Below, in pieces: positions 46,641 to 56,119 of a stretch of DNA of 64,000 bases. Under the pieces are notes generated by a model. That model was given only the letters and a program-made list of their open reading frames with translations. It made no database searches and was not told the DNA's origin. The stretch is from Trissonchulus latispiculum (taxonomy: Eukaryota; Nematoda; Enoplea; Enoplida; Ironidae): NCBI GenBank assembly GCA_030248195.1, contig JASAND010000913.1, positions 1-64,000 on the forward strand, given 5' to 3'. Numbering within the stretch: position 1 is the stretch's first letter; each line of letters starts with the position of its first letter. The translations under genes were made by a program, and so were the position numbers.

Positions 46641-47283
46641 AAAAATAGTCGTTTTTAGCGACTTTTCCCCACTTTGACCCTGGGCGAGGAACCACGGCGC
46701 CATGCAGCCCGAGGGTCACATCCGTCGGTTTCGGCGATATGCTCATCGTTTTCAGCGACCCCGATTTACTATATATGCGCACCACCAAATGGCCGAAAAA
46801 CGCCATTTTAGACGACTTTTTGACAATTTTCTATGTTGGGACCCTCGAAAATTCTCTAAGTCCGAATGTTCGTGAGCCCATGTTTGACAGTCTGTAGAAA
46901 CCGCTAGAAGCCGAATTAGGCCAAAATAATCAATAGTGAACAGGTTCATGGTTTCGCTAACAAGATAATAATAGGTAAAGGTTACCACCATAAGGCATGT
47001 GAAAAATCAGTGTGCTAGAATAAGTAGCACGAGCGTAAAGGAGAAACACAAGAGAATAAAAAAAAAAACCCCACTTAGAAAGTAGGTCTGAAAAATGAAA
47101 ATTTTCAAAGTTCATTTTTTCCGAGCAAGTTTGGTATCATTCGAAAGCTCTTGGCCTGGGGATTTCAAAAATGTAAATATTAGCTCTTAATTCCTTACCG
47201 TTAATTAGTTACGCCTAATTAAGCATTTTGAAAACACGCAATGTACCTTTTTGGCTCATATTATGGGGCGCTCTCCGAGCTGC
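46590..47283 (-). repeat. Terminal arm of right satellite element
   Basis: This is the inverted counterpart of 37206-37930. Two non-expanded units (GTTTTCAGCGACCCCGATTTACTATATATGCGCACCACC) are followed by the shared CATTCGAAAGCTCTTGG and TCATATTATGGGGCGCTC sequences. About 46872-47045 has no counterpart in the left arm. Confidence 0.75.
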
Positions 47284-47666
47284 CCCATGATACTTTAGGT
47301 AGATCTGGCACAATATGTACCTAGTGGCATGCGGTTGAACTGAAATGCGTGGATAACAATTTTAATCGAACGTGATCTCTCCGAAACTTCGACCGTAGTA
47401 GTATATATGTCCCCTACACCCCCATGAGTTTCTCCTACAGTAAGACTGGCTGAAGTAATTAGTTATCCTAGTTGATATAATTATTCAGCAGTGCTAGCAA
47501 TTGTTGAACTTGTGTTAATCAGTGCGGTATGTCCTAACAAACATTAACCAGCCTTAAAAGGAAGTTAATTACAAAGGTTAATAACTGTAATACTAGTTAA
47601 ACAAAATACTAATAATGAGATGGTAATGTGACATACAGCTACACAAGTAGAACTGTAGTGGAAAAG
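47284..47666. other. Left flank of the Polinton
   Basis: Unique-looking AT-rich DNA without an exon. It does not contain the SINE sequence found on the other flank. Confidence 0.5.
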
Positions 47667-47731
47667 CGGGGCGCCTACGGCGCCCCGCCTCGCCGCCGTC
47701 CCCCCCCCCTCCGGAAAGGGAGGGGAGGGTG
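47667..47731 (+). repeat. Left Polinton terminal inverted repeat
   Basis: The first 32 bp (47667-47698) are identical to the complement of 59050-59081. The outermost 21 nt, CGGGGCGCCTACGGCGCCCCG, form a 9-bp hairpin with a 3-nt loop. A C-rich tract and GGAAAGGGAGG follow at both ends, extending a gapped match to about 65-70 bp. Such termini are much shorter than usual for Polintons. Confidence 0.85.
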
Positions 47732-48575
47732 TATATTTTGTGTAGTTTTGTTATCTATACGTTTTTGAAAATAACAGCATGACGCATTTTGATTTGGTTA
47801 GCTCTTATCAGACTTCGCTAAAAAATTATGCAGCCACTTAATGTATAGCACCAGTTTCTTTGACTGTCTAACTGATAAACGATGCTATTGCGTTCACGCA
47901 AATTTCAACGGTTTTGTTTTATGCTAGTTTTAATTTTTGCAGTAACAGTTTTGAAACTTTTAGTCATGGCAAACTGTGATCTTCGCACAAATTATACTTT
48001 AGAATATTATCTTTAATATTATCTTTATAATATTTTAGAGACACCGTTTCCAAAACCAATTTGACTTTGATTTTGTGAACGAAATGGAACTGACTTTGTC
48101 TACCTAATTAACATTTGCGCTGTTCAAAGGAATACACCTACGACATACCATTCCAGTCCTGAAACAAAAAGCTCTGTGCATGAAAGATAGGCCAGTCGAA
48201 TCGCTGTATCAGACTTTTGACATTTCATATTCTTATTCAGACAACTAGCCGATATCAGTGGCGTGGAAGGCATACATTTCATTTTGGACGTTGATGGAAT
48301 TAAATTGGTGTAACTAAATAAGTAAGCATAATAGTAGAATTTTGCAAATAGCATGGGAATAAATCCGAATGTTCATGTAAACCGAAAACTTACAGATTTG
48401 TTCCGATTTAGCCGTTTTACCCCTTCTCAATGAATGATTAAACAACTTGCTTAAAATAGTTTTTTCAAACCAAAGAAACTGGCATGATCTGTATAACTTG
48501 ACCACCATTAATAACTGTTAGATTAAATATGCAGGTAACTTATATTACTGTTGATATTATTACCTTTTATTTTAG

Positions 48576-51500
48576 ATGTCCTGCAAGTGTCGGATCTGTA
48601 AGCGACTATTTGCTGATAATGGTAGTCTTGAGGAACATATACTGGTTACTCACAGATTATCCTGTCGTTACTGTGGAAAGGCTTTCTACAGATACAGAAA
48701 TGTCCAAAACCATGTTAGACTTCGCCACTTAGACCCACCGCCAATTGCTGCTCCTACTTTGTCTGCGGAGAATTCCCCTACCACTAGCTGTCAGCAAAGT
48801 GGTAATGGGAACAACCGTCCCGGCAGTAACAATGAATTGACTGAACAACAAGGTGGAACTGGCCATTATCCTAATCTGATTGATGACACTTACTTTGTTT
48901 TAAGAAATACAGCGACGACAGAATATCCCAATTTTCATACAACAAACACCCAGTATACTTTGCGCATGAAAGAGACACCAGTTGATTCGCTGGATCAGGC
49001 TTATGGCATTTTATATCATACTCTGGACAGATCTTTGACTTTTATTGGACGAAATGTTCAAACACAGGACAAAGTCAGAATTATTTTCGAGTCACCAACT
49101 TTAGATTTTCCAATTGTTATTCCAGTACTGTCACCCAAAGAAATGACGGCAGATTATGTAATGGAATTTATAAAGCATGTTCTTCAATCCTACCAAAATT
49201 TTTCTTTCACTGATGGTGTGCTGATTACTTTCACTCACATTCACATGCCTGAGCCAGGCGATGGAAAGAGGGATATTGGAAATATAAGAACACGTAAACT
49301 TATTGAATTACCAAAGTGGCTGCTGGCTAAGCGATGCATCTTGCAAATTAAAACGGAAAAGAACTGCTTTGTGACAGCTGTAGTTGTGGCCCAGGCTTTA
49401 TTGGACCATAAACTTGATAAGCAAGCTGGCAACATAGTTCCCAAACTGGGTAAACGGAATCAGGACAGATCTATTAAAAATATCGTAAGAATGGACAGAG
49501 AAACCCCTCAAAGGCGAGACAAAATCAAGAATATGCTTGAATGCTGTGGTCTGAATTCTGGTCAATCATGTGGCCTAGAAGAGGTAGCGTTGGTCCAAAA
49601 CGTTCTTCTAGGCTATCAAATAAACGTTTGGGACGCCGAAAAGTTTGGAAAAAACGTATTTTCTGGCCCGTACCAGGAGAAACAATTGAATCTACTTTTG
49701 CACTCAAACCATTTTGATGTCATCACACGCATGGCCGCATTTCTGAATACTGCTAATTACTGTGGTAGGTGCAAAGCGGGATATAACACGTCTGCCAAGC
49801 TTCACAGATGCGAAATGGGATGCCCTTTGTGTCATTACCGCTTTTGCCAAAATGCGTCATCACATTACGAAAGAAGCAGCGTTATATTTTGTGAGCAGTG
49901 TATGCGATATTGGCTTACGCAGTCCTGCTATTTGAATCACTTAAATAGGATTTGTGAATTCATGAAACGATGTGTCGACTGTTCGAGGGTTTTACCCCAT
50001 TCTAAATTGTCGAATCATAACTGTGGTTTAACATTATGTGTCACCTGCAAACAGCATCACAAAGAAAATCATCTCTGCTACATTCAGCCTATTAATCAGA
50101 CTAACGAAGAGGAGGATTCCATTGGCCTAATCAGCAGCGAAGACATAAGCGATTTGCCTGGAAATAAAAGTACTGATGAAGCTGCAGAAAGTTACAAACG
50201 ATCTCTTGAAGAGGAATATGAACAGCTGGCCCATGAATTGTTGCCTAGCGAAAAGAAAAATCAAAATCGTTCAGACAAATTTTTCGTTTTTGATTTCGAA
50301 TGCTGCCTATTACCCAGCGGTGAGCATCGGCCTAACTTGTGCGTGGTTCAAAGCCTTGTAAAAGAAAATATAGAACAGTGGCAGTTTAGCGGAGAAAATG
50401 CAGGCGACGACTTTTGCTCTTGGATTTTCAATAATGCCTCTACTCGGAATTCTGTTTTTCTGGCACACAACTTTGGTGGTTATGATGGATATTTTGTACT
50501 AAATTATTTGCATAAAAATGGAATAAAACCAGATGTGATATTTCGTGGAAGCAAGATTTTGTCGTTATTCGTGAGTGGGCCTTGTATCAAATTCATAGAC
50601 TCTTACAACTTTTTGCCCATGCCGTTGTCACAATTTCCGAAGACATTTGGACTAACTGAATTGAAGAAAGGCCATTTTCCGTATTTATTCAACATTCCAG
50701 AAAATCAGCAATATATTGGTGATCTGCCAAATTTTGAATACTTTGATGCGCAGTCAAGGAAACTTGACGCCTACACAAGTTTAAAAAAGTGGTATGTACA
50801 GGAAAAACAACAGTACTCTGATCAACCTGATCGGAAGTACAATATGCAAAAAGAACTTTTTGACTATTGCGTAAGTGATGTCAACATACTCCGAGAAGGT
50901 TGTCTTGCATTTTTGAAAGATTTTAAAGCAGCAACCGGCGTCAACCCATTTGCTAGCGCAATAACAATTGCTTCAGCCTGCAATTTTGTTTTTAGAAGAA
51001 ACTTTCTAAAACCAGACACTATAGCGATTATTCCTTCATATGGATATGCTCCTAAAAGACATTACAGCAAGTCGGCAATCGCTTGGCTCCAATGGACTAG
51101 TAGAAACACGGGGAAACACATACAGCATGCCCTAAATGGAGGCGAAATACAAATTGGTCGCTATTACGTAGATGGATTTGCAAATGCAGAAGATGGTAGC
51201 AGACCTATTTGCTATGAATTCTATGGATGTTATGTGCATGGCCACAGTTGTCTTTTTGGAAACAAGTCAATGAAGTATGAGCTAAGAAAAGATTTGGAAT
51301 CGAAGTTTCAGCGAACTTTGACTCGAGCCAAAGATTTGGTTTCGCATGAAGTCCAGCTGGTTGAGATCTGGCAATGTGAGTGGGACAAAATTTTGATTTC
51401 GGATGCAGCAGCAAAACAGATACAAGATTCTGTTAAAATAAGTACGCCTTTGCAACCTCGGGATGCCTTCTTTGGAGGGCGTACAAATGCTGTTCACCTC

Positions 51501-51905
51501 TACTATCAACCAGCAGGCAATCACGAGGTTATTCGATATGTGGATATTACTTCTCTTTATCCGTATGTTAACTCCAATTGCTCCTATCCTGTTGGCCACC
51601 CTGAAGTTATCACCGAAAATTTTGGCAGAATTCAGGATTATTTTGGAATTGTCAAATGTTCAATGTTGCCACCAAAAACTCTGTATCACCCAGTTTTGCC
51701 GGCAAGAATTCGTGGAAAGTTGATGTTTCCACTCTGTGTAAAATGTGCTGCTGATAATAATCAAACATCTCCATGTTTTCACTCTGATTCTGGCCGTATA
51801 CTAACAGGAACTTGGTGCACTCCAGAAATCATGAAAGCTCTAGAGCTGCTTGACCTTCTGAAGTTCATTGGCATAAGCAGATCCTGTAATTGCGTCACCT
51901 GCTAG
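48576..51905 (+). pseudogene. POLB: Protein-primed DNA polymerase B, C-terminally truncated
   Basis: Polinton replicative polymerase. Two C2H2 zinc fingers lie at residues 3-51, a Cys/His-rich middle at about 395-510, then the 3'-5' exonuclease: Exo I DFE (D573, E575), Exo II AHNFGGYDG (D637) and Exo III YCVSD (D768). Palm motif A, DITSLYP, starts at D990. The protein-like sequence then stops near 51848 (GTWCTPEIMKALEL); the last 18 residues are antisense integrase sequence. Motif B (KxxxNSxYG), motif C (DTD) and the thumb, several hundred residues, are absent, so no DNA synthesis is expected though exonuclease could fold. The ATG directly follows TTTATTTTAG, so an upstream exon is possible. 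Confidence 0.92.
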
Positions 51906-52820
51906 GTCCTCCAACAAATATCGTCTAGGATTTCCTGGTATCACTGATCGTACTCGGAAAATTTCTCTAGTCCAGTTTGGATCTGATGATTTTGACAGGC
52001 TAGATTTAGCTTTTGCTAAGCGGACAAAATCTCCGACTCCCAATAGTCTGGGAAGCGGACGCTGTTTCCACTGTTTATAATGCACTAATTCCCAGTTGAG
52101 CACATTATTAACGTTAGTTGGCAAATCAGCTTCTTTCGGAGAGACACCAATCGAGCGATTGTAGGAGTCATTATAGGAGTTTACCACACTGGACAAAATA
52201 TGACGCCAAGACTTTGTTTCGTTAGCAGACATGTAACGATAAAGCCGTAATCTCAGCGTTCGCCAAAATCTCTCAATAAATACAGCTTTGGTATCACCCT
52301 GAGCTATTATATGTTTTATACCGTGTTGGTTCAACATACTTTGAAATTCTTTAGATACATACTGTCTACCTTGGTCTGTTCGAAGCCATTTTGGGGGTGC
52401 ATTAGTACTGTGCAGAATTTTACGAAAGGCCTCAGTGCAAGCCTTCGCGGATACTCGACGTAGTGGAATAACCCAAGCGAATCTTGAAAAACAGTCAATT
52501 ACGCCGAATAGGTATGCAAAACCAGCATTGTTGCGTCTAAATTTTTCGATATGCATTATATCACTTTCCCACATACAATTAGGATGAGGAAGCATAATTG
52601 GTTGACGAGCGTAATGCTTGAACAAGTTCTTATGCAGCTGATAGCTAGCTTGCTGCCCTAGCCACTCCAATACAGCGCTGTAAGTTACACCACGAATTCC
52701 TTTCTTTTTCGCAGCTTTATACAATTGAAGGGGCCCACCGAACATGCCCCCTGTGCTTTGTTTTAATTTTCCATAGTACAGGTTGTCCAATGCTTTAGAA
52801 ATGCGTTGACTTAACATCAT
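51840..52820 (-). CDS. INT: Polinton RVE-type integrase
   Basis: Retrovirus-like DDE integrase that inserts the element and makes target duplications. It has 326 residues from the ATG at 52820; the frame is open 12 nt further to a GTG. An N-terminal helical/zinc-less region precedes the RVE core: D87 in WESDIMHIEKF, D149 in WLRTDQGRQYV and E183 in AVFIERFWRTLR, followed by an SH3/chromo-like C-terminus ending LLEDLAGDAITGSAYANELQ, as in other Polinton integrases. All three catalytic residues are present. TATA-like TTTATAAG copies lie 53-68 nt upstream. Its 3' end overlaps the truncated PolB frame by 66 bp tail to tail, at the deletion junction. Confidence 0.93.
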   Translation of the reverse strand: MMLSQRISKALDNLYYGKLKQSTGGMFGGPLQLYKAAKKKGIRGVTYSAVLEWLGQQASYQLHKNLFKHYARQPIMLPHPNCMWESDIMHIEKFRRNNAGFAYLFGVIDCFSRFAWVIPLRRVSAKACTEAFRKILHSTNAPPKWLRTDQGRQYVSKEFQSMLNQHGIKHIIAQGDTKAVFIERFWRTLRLRLYRYMSANETKSWRHILSSVVNSYNDSYNRSIGVSPKEADLPTNVNNVLNWELVHYKQWKQRPLPRLLGVGDFVRLAKAKSSLSKSSDPNWTREIFRVRSVIPGNPRRYLLEDLAGDAITGSAYANELQKVKQL

Positions 52821-52872
52821 TAACGACCACACTATGCGCGTTACGAATAGTGAAATGAAAGTGTTTCAGCTT

Positions 52873-52888
52873 TTTATAAACTTATAAA
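52873..52888 (-). promoter_or_regulatory. TATA-like box of integrase
   Basis: On the minus strand two TTTATAA motifs in tandem lie 53-68 nt before the integrase ATG, comparable to TATA-like motifs before the ATPase, 197-residue and penton genes. Confidence 0.45.
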
Positions 52889-52952
52889 GTTTAGCATTGC
52901 AGAATAAAATTAACTGAGATAGATTTTTCATTTTTGAGATAGGACCCGGAAG

Positions 52953-52978
52953 CGCAAACAGTCATGTGACTGTTTGCG
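52953..52978. promoter_or_regulatory. Perfect 12-bp-stem palindrome
   Basis: CGCAAACAGTCA and TGACTGTTTGCG flank a 2-nt centre. It lies in the only sizeable intergenic gap of the minus-strand gene block (52833-53184). A second weaker dyad (CTCTATGTATTT and AAATACGTAGAG) lies at 53029-53076. It could be an operator, transcript 3' hairpin or replication signal; the function is unknown. Confidence 0.5.
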
Positions 52979-53184
52979 TGCCTGCGGCATCAGGCACCGG
53001 GCGGGTCCCCAGGTCGTGGATAGGGGAACGCTCTATGTATTTGAAATATCGAATTTGATGTTTTAAATACGTAGAGTACCGAAAGGCCCGAACGATCTGC
53101 CATACATTTATTTCATTAAATAAAGATATACAACTAGTTTAATATACAATGTTCATTTATTCAGTTAATGTTCAAAGTGAAAAT

Positions 53185-53859
53185 TTAAATAAGTTGTCTT
53201 CTCCAGTGCGTCCTGTTGGTTCCTGTTCTAGCCACTCTGAGTCGTCTTGGGCTTGCCAGGTGCACTGGCATAGTTCCACCACTTTTGATCTGTTCGTATT
53301 CTTTTCGCAATGCTGGATTCGATATATAGGCAGAGCTAAAAGCAGGAATTTTAGTTGCAGCCTCTATAACAGTCCGCGTTCCACTTGGATATTGCTTTCT
53401 TTTACCCACCGAGGTAATTGCATAAACTACATCCCTTATACTGGAGTGGGGAATTGCAGCGTTGGCTGCAATAATCTCACCACTATCTCGGTTCCATCCT
53501 AGTAAACCCTGCCCAAAATTTGCAACAGATTCAAGTAGTTGTTTAACTTTGTCTCTTTGCTTTTTGGGTGCTCCTTGTATAATTGCATGAATCGAGTTAG
53601 GGGAAGCAGATGGATTTCCAACAATCGTGTGATCGGATTCTGATTGACGCTGATATAGCATAAAGTGGTTTAACATATCTATAAACTTTTTATAAGTTAA
53701 ATCATGAGATTCATCGCCAGACTTGGCATTTTCCAGTAACCTGGCCATGTCGCGGTCTGTTGCTAACTGTTCGTTAACTGATGCAGGGGTTTCCAGCTCT
53801 TGGCGTCTCAGTTGATTCTCCCATGCCTCTGGAGAAACCAGTAAAAGTTTTCTACTCAT
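53185..53859 (-). CDS. Conserved Polinton accessory protein, 224 aa
   Basis: I recognise this as a recurrent small protein next to Polinton and adintovirus-like integrases, without an assigned function. It begins KLLLVSPEAWENQL, has an acidic/helical middle (ATDRDMARLLEN, YKKFIDMLNHFMLYQRQ) and a conserved C-terminal half with GAPKKQRDKVKQLLE, LLGWNRDSGEII and IPHSSIRDVVYAIT. The tail is Arg/Thr-rich and may be lineage-specific. No catalytic motif or signal peptide is seen. The start ATG shares its A with the TAA stop of the upstream frame (TAATG at 53861-53857), implying coupled translation from one mRNA. A virion core or assembly role is guesswork. Confidence 0.75.
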   Translation of the reverse strand: MSRKLLLVSPEAWENQLRRQELETPASVNEQLATDRDMARLLENAKSGDESHDLTYKKFIDMLNHFMLYQRQSESDHTIVGNPSASPNSIHAIIQGAPKKQRDKVKQLLESVANFGQGLLGWNRDSGEIIAANAAIPHSSIRDVVYAITSVGKRKQYPSGTRTVIEAATKIPAFSSAYISNPALRKEYEQIKSGGTMPVHLASPRRLRVARTGTNRTHWRRQLI

Positions 53860-54182
53860 TAAGCAAGGCTATTTAAAATGGGTGCAGCTAAAATAAGTGG
53901 CAACAAGGGTTTCCAAACAGTAAGCAAAAGTTTACGCTTCTTGGAATTACTCACTTTTGCAGAAATTAATAGCTTAAGAAACTGTTTATACTGCTTGAGT
54001 TTTGAAGTCTTGAATTTACCAACAGGGATTGTTCCAGACAAAATATTTATCACGATTTCGGCTATTGCTTTAATAAGGTTATCGTTTGCGTACCTTAATA
54101 TGGCTGTAGCAATTTTGGGGTGCGTGCCTTTATGGCTGAGAACCAATAACAGCGGGAGAGCACGTTTCGTAATTTGGCTCAT
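53859..54182 (-). CDS. Small basic hydrophobic Polinton protein, 107 aa
   Basis: The start is taken at MSQITKRALPLLLVL (54182), because sequence upstream in this frame overlaps the preceding gene and looks unlike coding sequence. The protein is basic and helical with family-like segments LSHKGTHPKIATAILRYAND, LIKAIAEIVINILSGTIPVG and KLKQYKQFLKLL, and a hydrophobic C-terminus (LLPLILAAPIL). Similar short proteins recur in Polintons and adintoviruses between ATPase and integrase; a DNA-condensing core-protein role has been suggested by position and charge but is unproven. It overlaps the upstream gene by 53 nt and ends in the TAATG overlap with the 224-aa gene. Confidence 0.72.
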   Translation of the reverse strand: MSQITKRALPLLLVLSHKGTHPKIATAILRYANDNLIKAIAEIVINILSGTIPVGKFKTSKLKQYKQFLKLLISAKVSNSKKRKLLLTVWKPLLPLILAAPILNSLA

Positions 54183-54723
54183 GGGAGTTTTGCTGTAAGA
54201 TTGGCTGTGGGGACGAGTCCTGGGAAAGACAGTTGTTAATCCAAGATGCCGCAGATACTGCAATGCTGAAGGCACAATATGTATTGCTTTCTCTGTGACC
54301 AACGTAACCACAGTTAGGAACTCCCTTCAAATTCAAATCCGACAATTGCGGATATTCCGGCAGTAAGTCCACAACTGTTGTTCCGGAAACGTTGGAAAGA
54401 TAAGCAGCTTTTTCTGCTCCCAGGGTGCCAATAATGAAGAACTGGCTCAAATAACCAATCCAATGTTCTATGTAGTCCAAGTTATAATGGCCCGTCGGGT
54501 ACGAATTCCAACCAAGTTTGTGTATATTTGCCGATTTCCACTTAAACACCTTCTGGACTGGCTTAGACAGAGAAAGCCACAGATCGTTGCTGAGGTTGAC
54601 GTAATAGTAGCCGCTAATTAAACTGTGGGCGTTGCAAAAGCCTACTTCCTTTGGATAAAAAGTATTCCCAGTGTTAAATCCTTCAAAGCAAACCACAATA
54701 AGCTGTTTGTTGAACGTACTCAT
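54130..54723 (-). CDS. Conserved Polinton accessory protein, 197 aa
   Basis: The start is MSTFNKQLIVVCFEGFN at 54723; a TTG-initiated extension is not used. The N-terminal pattern VVCFEGFNTGNTFYPKEVGF, then YYYVNLSNDLWLSLS and GWNSYPTGHYNLDYIEHW, and a late YPQLSDLNLKGVPNC match a widespread transposon/adintovirus-associated family with an initial (D/E)xEGF motif and KE-x(2-4) strand. It may have an RNase-H-like fold but no catalytic set is evident, and I assign no function. A TATATAA motif lies 48-54 nt upstream, so this gene probably heads the transcript for the two following overlapping frames. Confidence 0.72.
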   Translation of the reverse strand: MSTFNKQLIVVCFEGFNTGNTFYPKEVGFCNAHSLISGYYYVNLSNDLWLSLSKPVQKVFKWKSANIHKLGWNSYPTGHYNLDYIEHWIGYLSQFFIIGTLGAEKAAYLSNVSGTTVVDLLPEYPQLSDLNLKGVPNCGYVGHRESNTYCAFSIAVSAASWINNCLSQDSSPQPILQQNSHEPNYETCSPAVIGSQP

Positions 54724-54770
54724 CACCTCGAAAAACAAAAACTAAAATGGTAATTCGTTAATTGAGTTGC

Positions 54771-54777
54771 TTATATA
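54771..54777 (-). promoter_or_regulatory. TATA-like box
   Basis: Minus-strand CTATATAA, 48-54 nt before the ATG at 54723. Two direct ATCACGTGA copies (54784-54803) lie just upstream and could be a bHLH/bZIP-type binding site. Confidence 0.5.
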
Positions 54778-54809
54778 GCAAATATCACGTGAGCAATCAC
54801 GTGACCTCT

Positions 54810-55505
54810 TCACTGAGGCTGATAAACCTCAACCGGATTATTCCGCTCTTGAAAAATGTTTGATTGCACTCTGAGGAATGCAGGGCATTGTGGTTGCAAG
54901 TTACAAACAAAATAACCGTATTGCTTCCCCTCGATACAACGCTCGTAAACGTTAGGCAAGAAACGAGGTTTATTATATAGCTGACTTGACAATGTCTTAA
55001 GCACTGATTTATCTCTTGGCTGGCTGAAACAGACCACAATATCGGCATTCCTCATAGATGTTCGATAGTGTGCTCCGGCATTATACAGATTATGGCTTGT
55101 TAAGAAAACTGCTAAGTTTCTGTGGTGAATGTCGGTAGTAAAAATTTGACTTAGCAAAGAATTGTTCGCAACCTGGTGTAGCAAGTCATCTATAACTAAT
55201 ATGTTATTACGTGTGGGATCAAATGTTTGTGAATCAGAAATGTAATCATCCATGAATCCTTCGTAAAATTCGCAGACAACGTTTGCTGGAAGAAGTTCCA
55301 GGACTCTCCTTTCAAGTTCCGAGTTGCGTCTGCTACACATCCATATTAATTTATCAATATTGGAGCTTCCAGTTATTTCAGGCCAGTTGCTCAAAGTATT
55401 CAAGATAAACTCGGTTTTTCCTGATCTTGACATGCCAACTAAGATAGCACCAAAATGACAGCCCCATTTAAGAGACGTTGGATCCACTTCTTTAACAAAC
55501 GACAT
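54810..55505 (-). CDS. ATP: Genome-packaging ATPase (FtsK/HerA, A32-like)
   Basis: This is a P-loop ATPase of the family that pumps viral DNA into capsids; with capsid and protease it implies virion formation. It has 231 residues. Walker A is GMSRSGKT (24-31) and Walker B NILVIDD (101-107). LTSHNLYN and the NADIVVCFSQP segment correspond to sensor regions of this family. The length is usual for Polinton ATPases and all key residues are present. A TATA-like TTTATAAG lies about 52-58 nt upstream. It sits between protease and the 197-aa gene, all transcribed on the minus strand. Confidence 0.93.
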   Translation of the reverse strand: MSFVKEVDPTSLKWGCHFGAILVGMSRSGKTEFILNTLSNWPEITGSSNIDKLIWMCSRRNSELERRVLELLPANVVCEFYEGFMDDYISDSQTFDPTRNNILVIDDLLHQVANNSLLSQIFTTDIHHRNLAVFLTSHNLYNAGAHYRTSMRNADIVVCFSQPRDKSVLKTLSSQLYNKPRFLPNVYERCIEGKQYGYFVCNLQPQCPAFLRVQSNIFQERNNPVEVYQPQ

Positions 55506-55555
55506 GTCTTGAGCCTGATTACTATCGCAATGACTAAATACTTGACACTACACAT

Positions 55556-55564
55556 CTTATAAAA
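55556..55564 (-). promoter_or_regulatory. TATA-like box of ATPase gene
   Basis: Minus-strand TTTTATAAG, 51-59 nt before the ATPase ATG, in the 92-bp gap between protease and ATPase genes. Confidence 0.5.
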
Positions 55565-55597
55565 GCTTGAAAATTAGGTACATTTATTGAATAAATA

Positions 55598-56119
55598 TTA
55601 TTTACAAGGCATACATTTTTGCATAGCAATATTACCGTTACCGCAATTAACAGTATTCATTCTATTGACAAATGTACGCACAAATTTGTCTCTTAGTTCA
55701 TTAGATTTAAATTTTTCCAATTCGGTGACCACGTCATCAAGCGTGTGGCCACGCGACCAGTGATATAGAAAATATATGCAATATTCTCCGCATACATCGC
55801 TTGCTCTACCTTGAAGTCTGCGAGGTACATAGTTTACTTGCTTGACATGTTGCGCTTCTAGGAATTTTTCAAACCATAAGTTGTATGAGCTCAGTTCCAT
55901 TCGGCCAAGACTATCCATTACATCGCATGAATCATTTTCATCGAAAGCAAATGCAATCCAGTGCTGGCCTGGGTGCCAGGAAGGTTCAGTGTTGGCAATT
56001 ACAGCTTTTGGTGACTTAAATGTTTGTTGTGGTAACATGTCAGCAGGAAACACTCCGCCGAACTTATGAGAGATACAGACATCTCCCATGCATTTTCTAA
56101 GAATTTCGTTGCTATACAT
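55598..56119 (-). CDS. PRO: Adenain-like cysteine protease
   Basis: This Ulp1/adenovirus-protease-fold enzyme is expected to mature capsid proteins. It has 173 residues from the ATG at 56119 (a GTG three codons-phase upstream is not needed). The catalytic set is H53 in GQHWIAFAF, D69 in VMDSLG, Q103 in RRLQGRASDVCGEYC and nucleophile C110 in the CGEYC motif. The C-terminal part after about residue 130 is family-variable with a Cys-rich tail (CMPC). Its ATG shares its A with the MCP stop codon (TGATG), so the two frames are contiguous and probably translated from the same mRNA. Confidence 0.93.
   Translation of the reverse strand: MYSNEILRKCMGDVCISHKFGGVFPADMLPQQTFKSPKAVIANTEPSWHPGQHWIAFAFDENDSCDVMDSLGRMELSSYNLWFEKFLEAQHVKQVNYVPRRLQGRASDVCGEYCIYFLYHWSRGHTLDDVVTELEKFKSNELRDKFVRTFVNRMNTVNCGNGNIAMQKCMPCK

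Noticed and set aside
45335..46658. Tandem ORFs with a recurring SFNLSISSYRACC motif
   Set aside because: They arise from satellite B; frames shift between units and no start or splice context is conserved.
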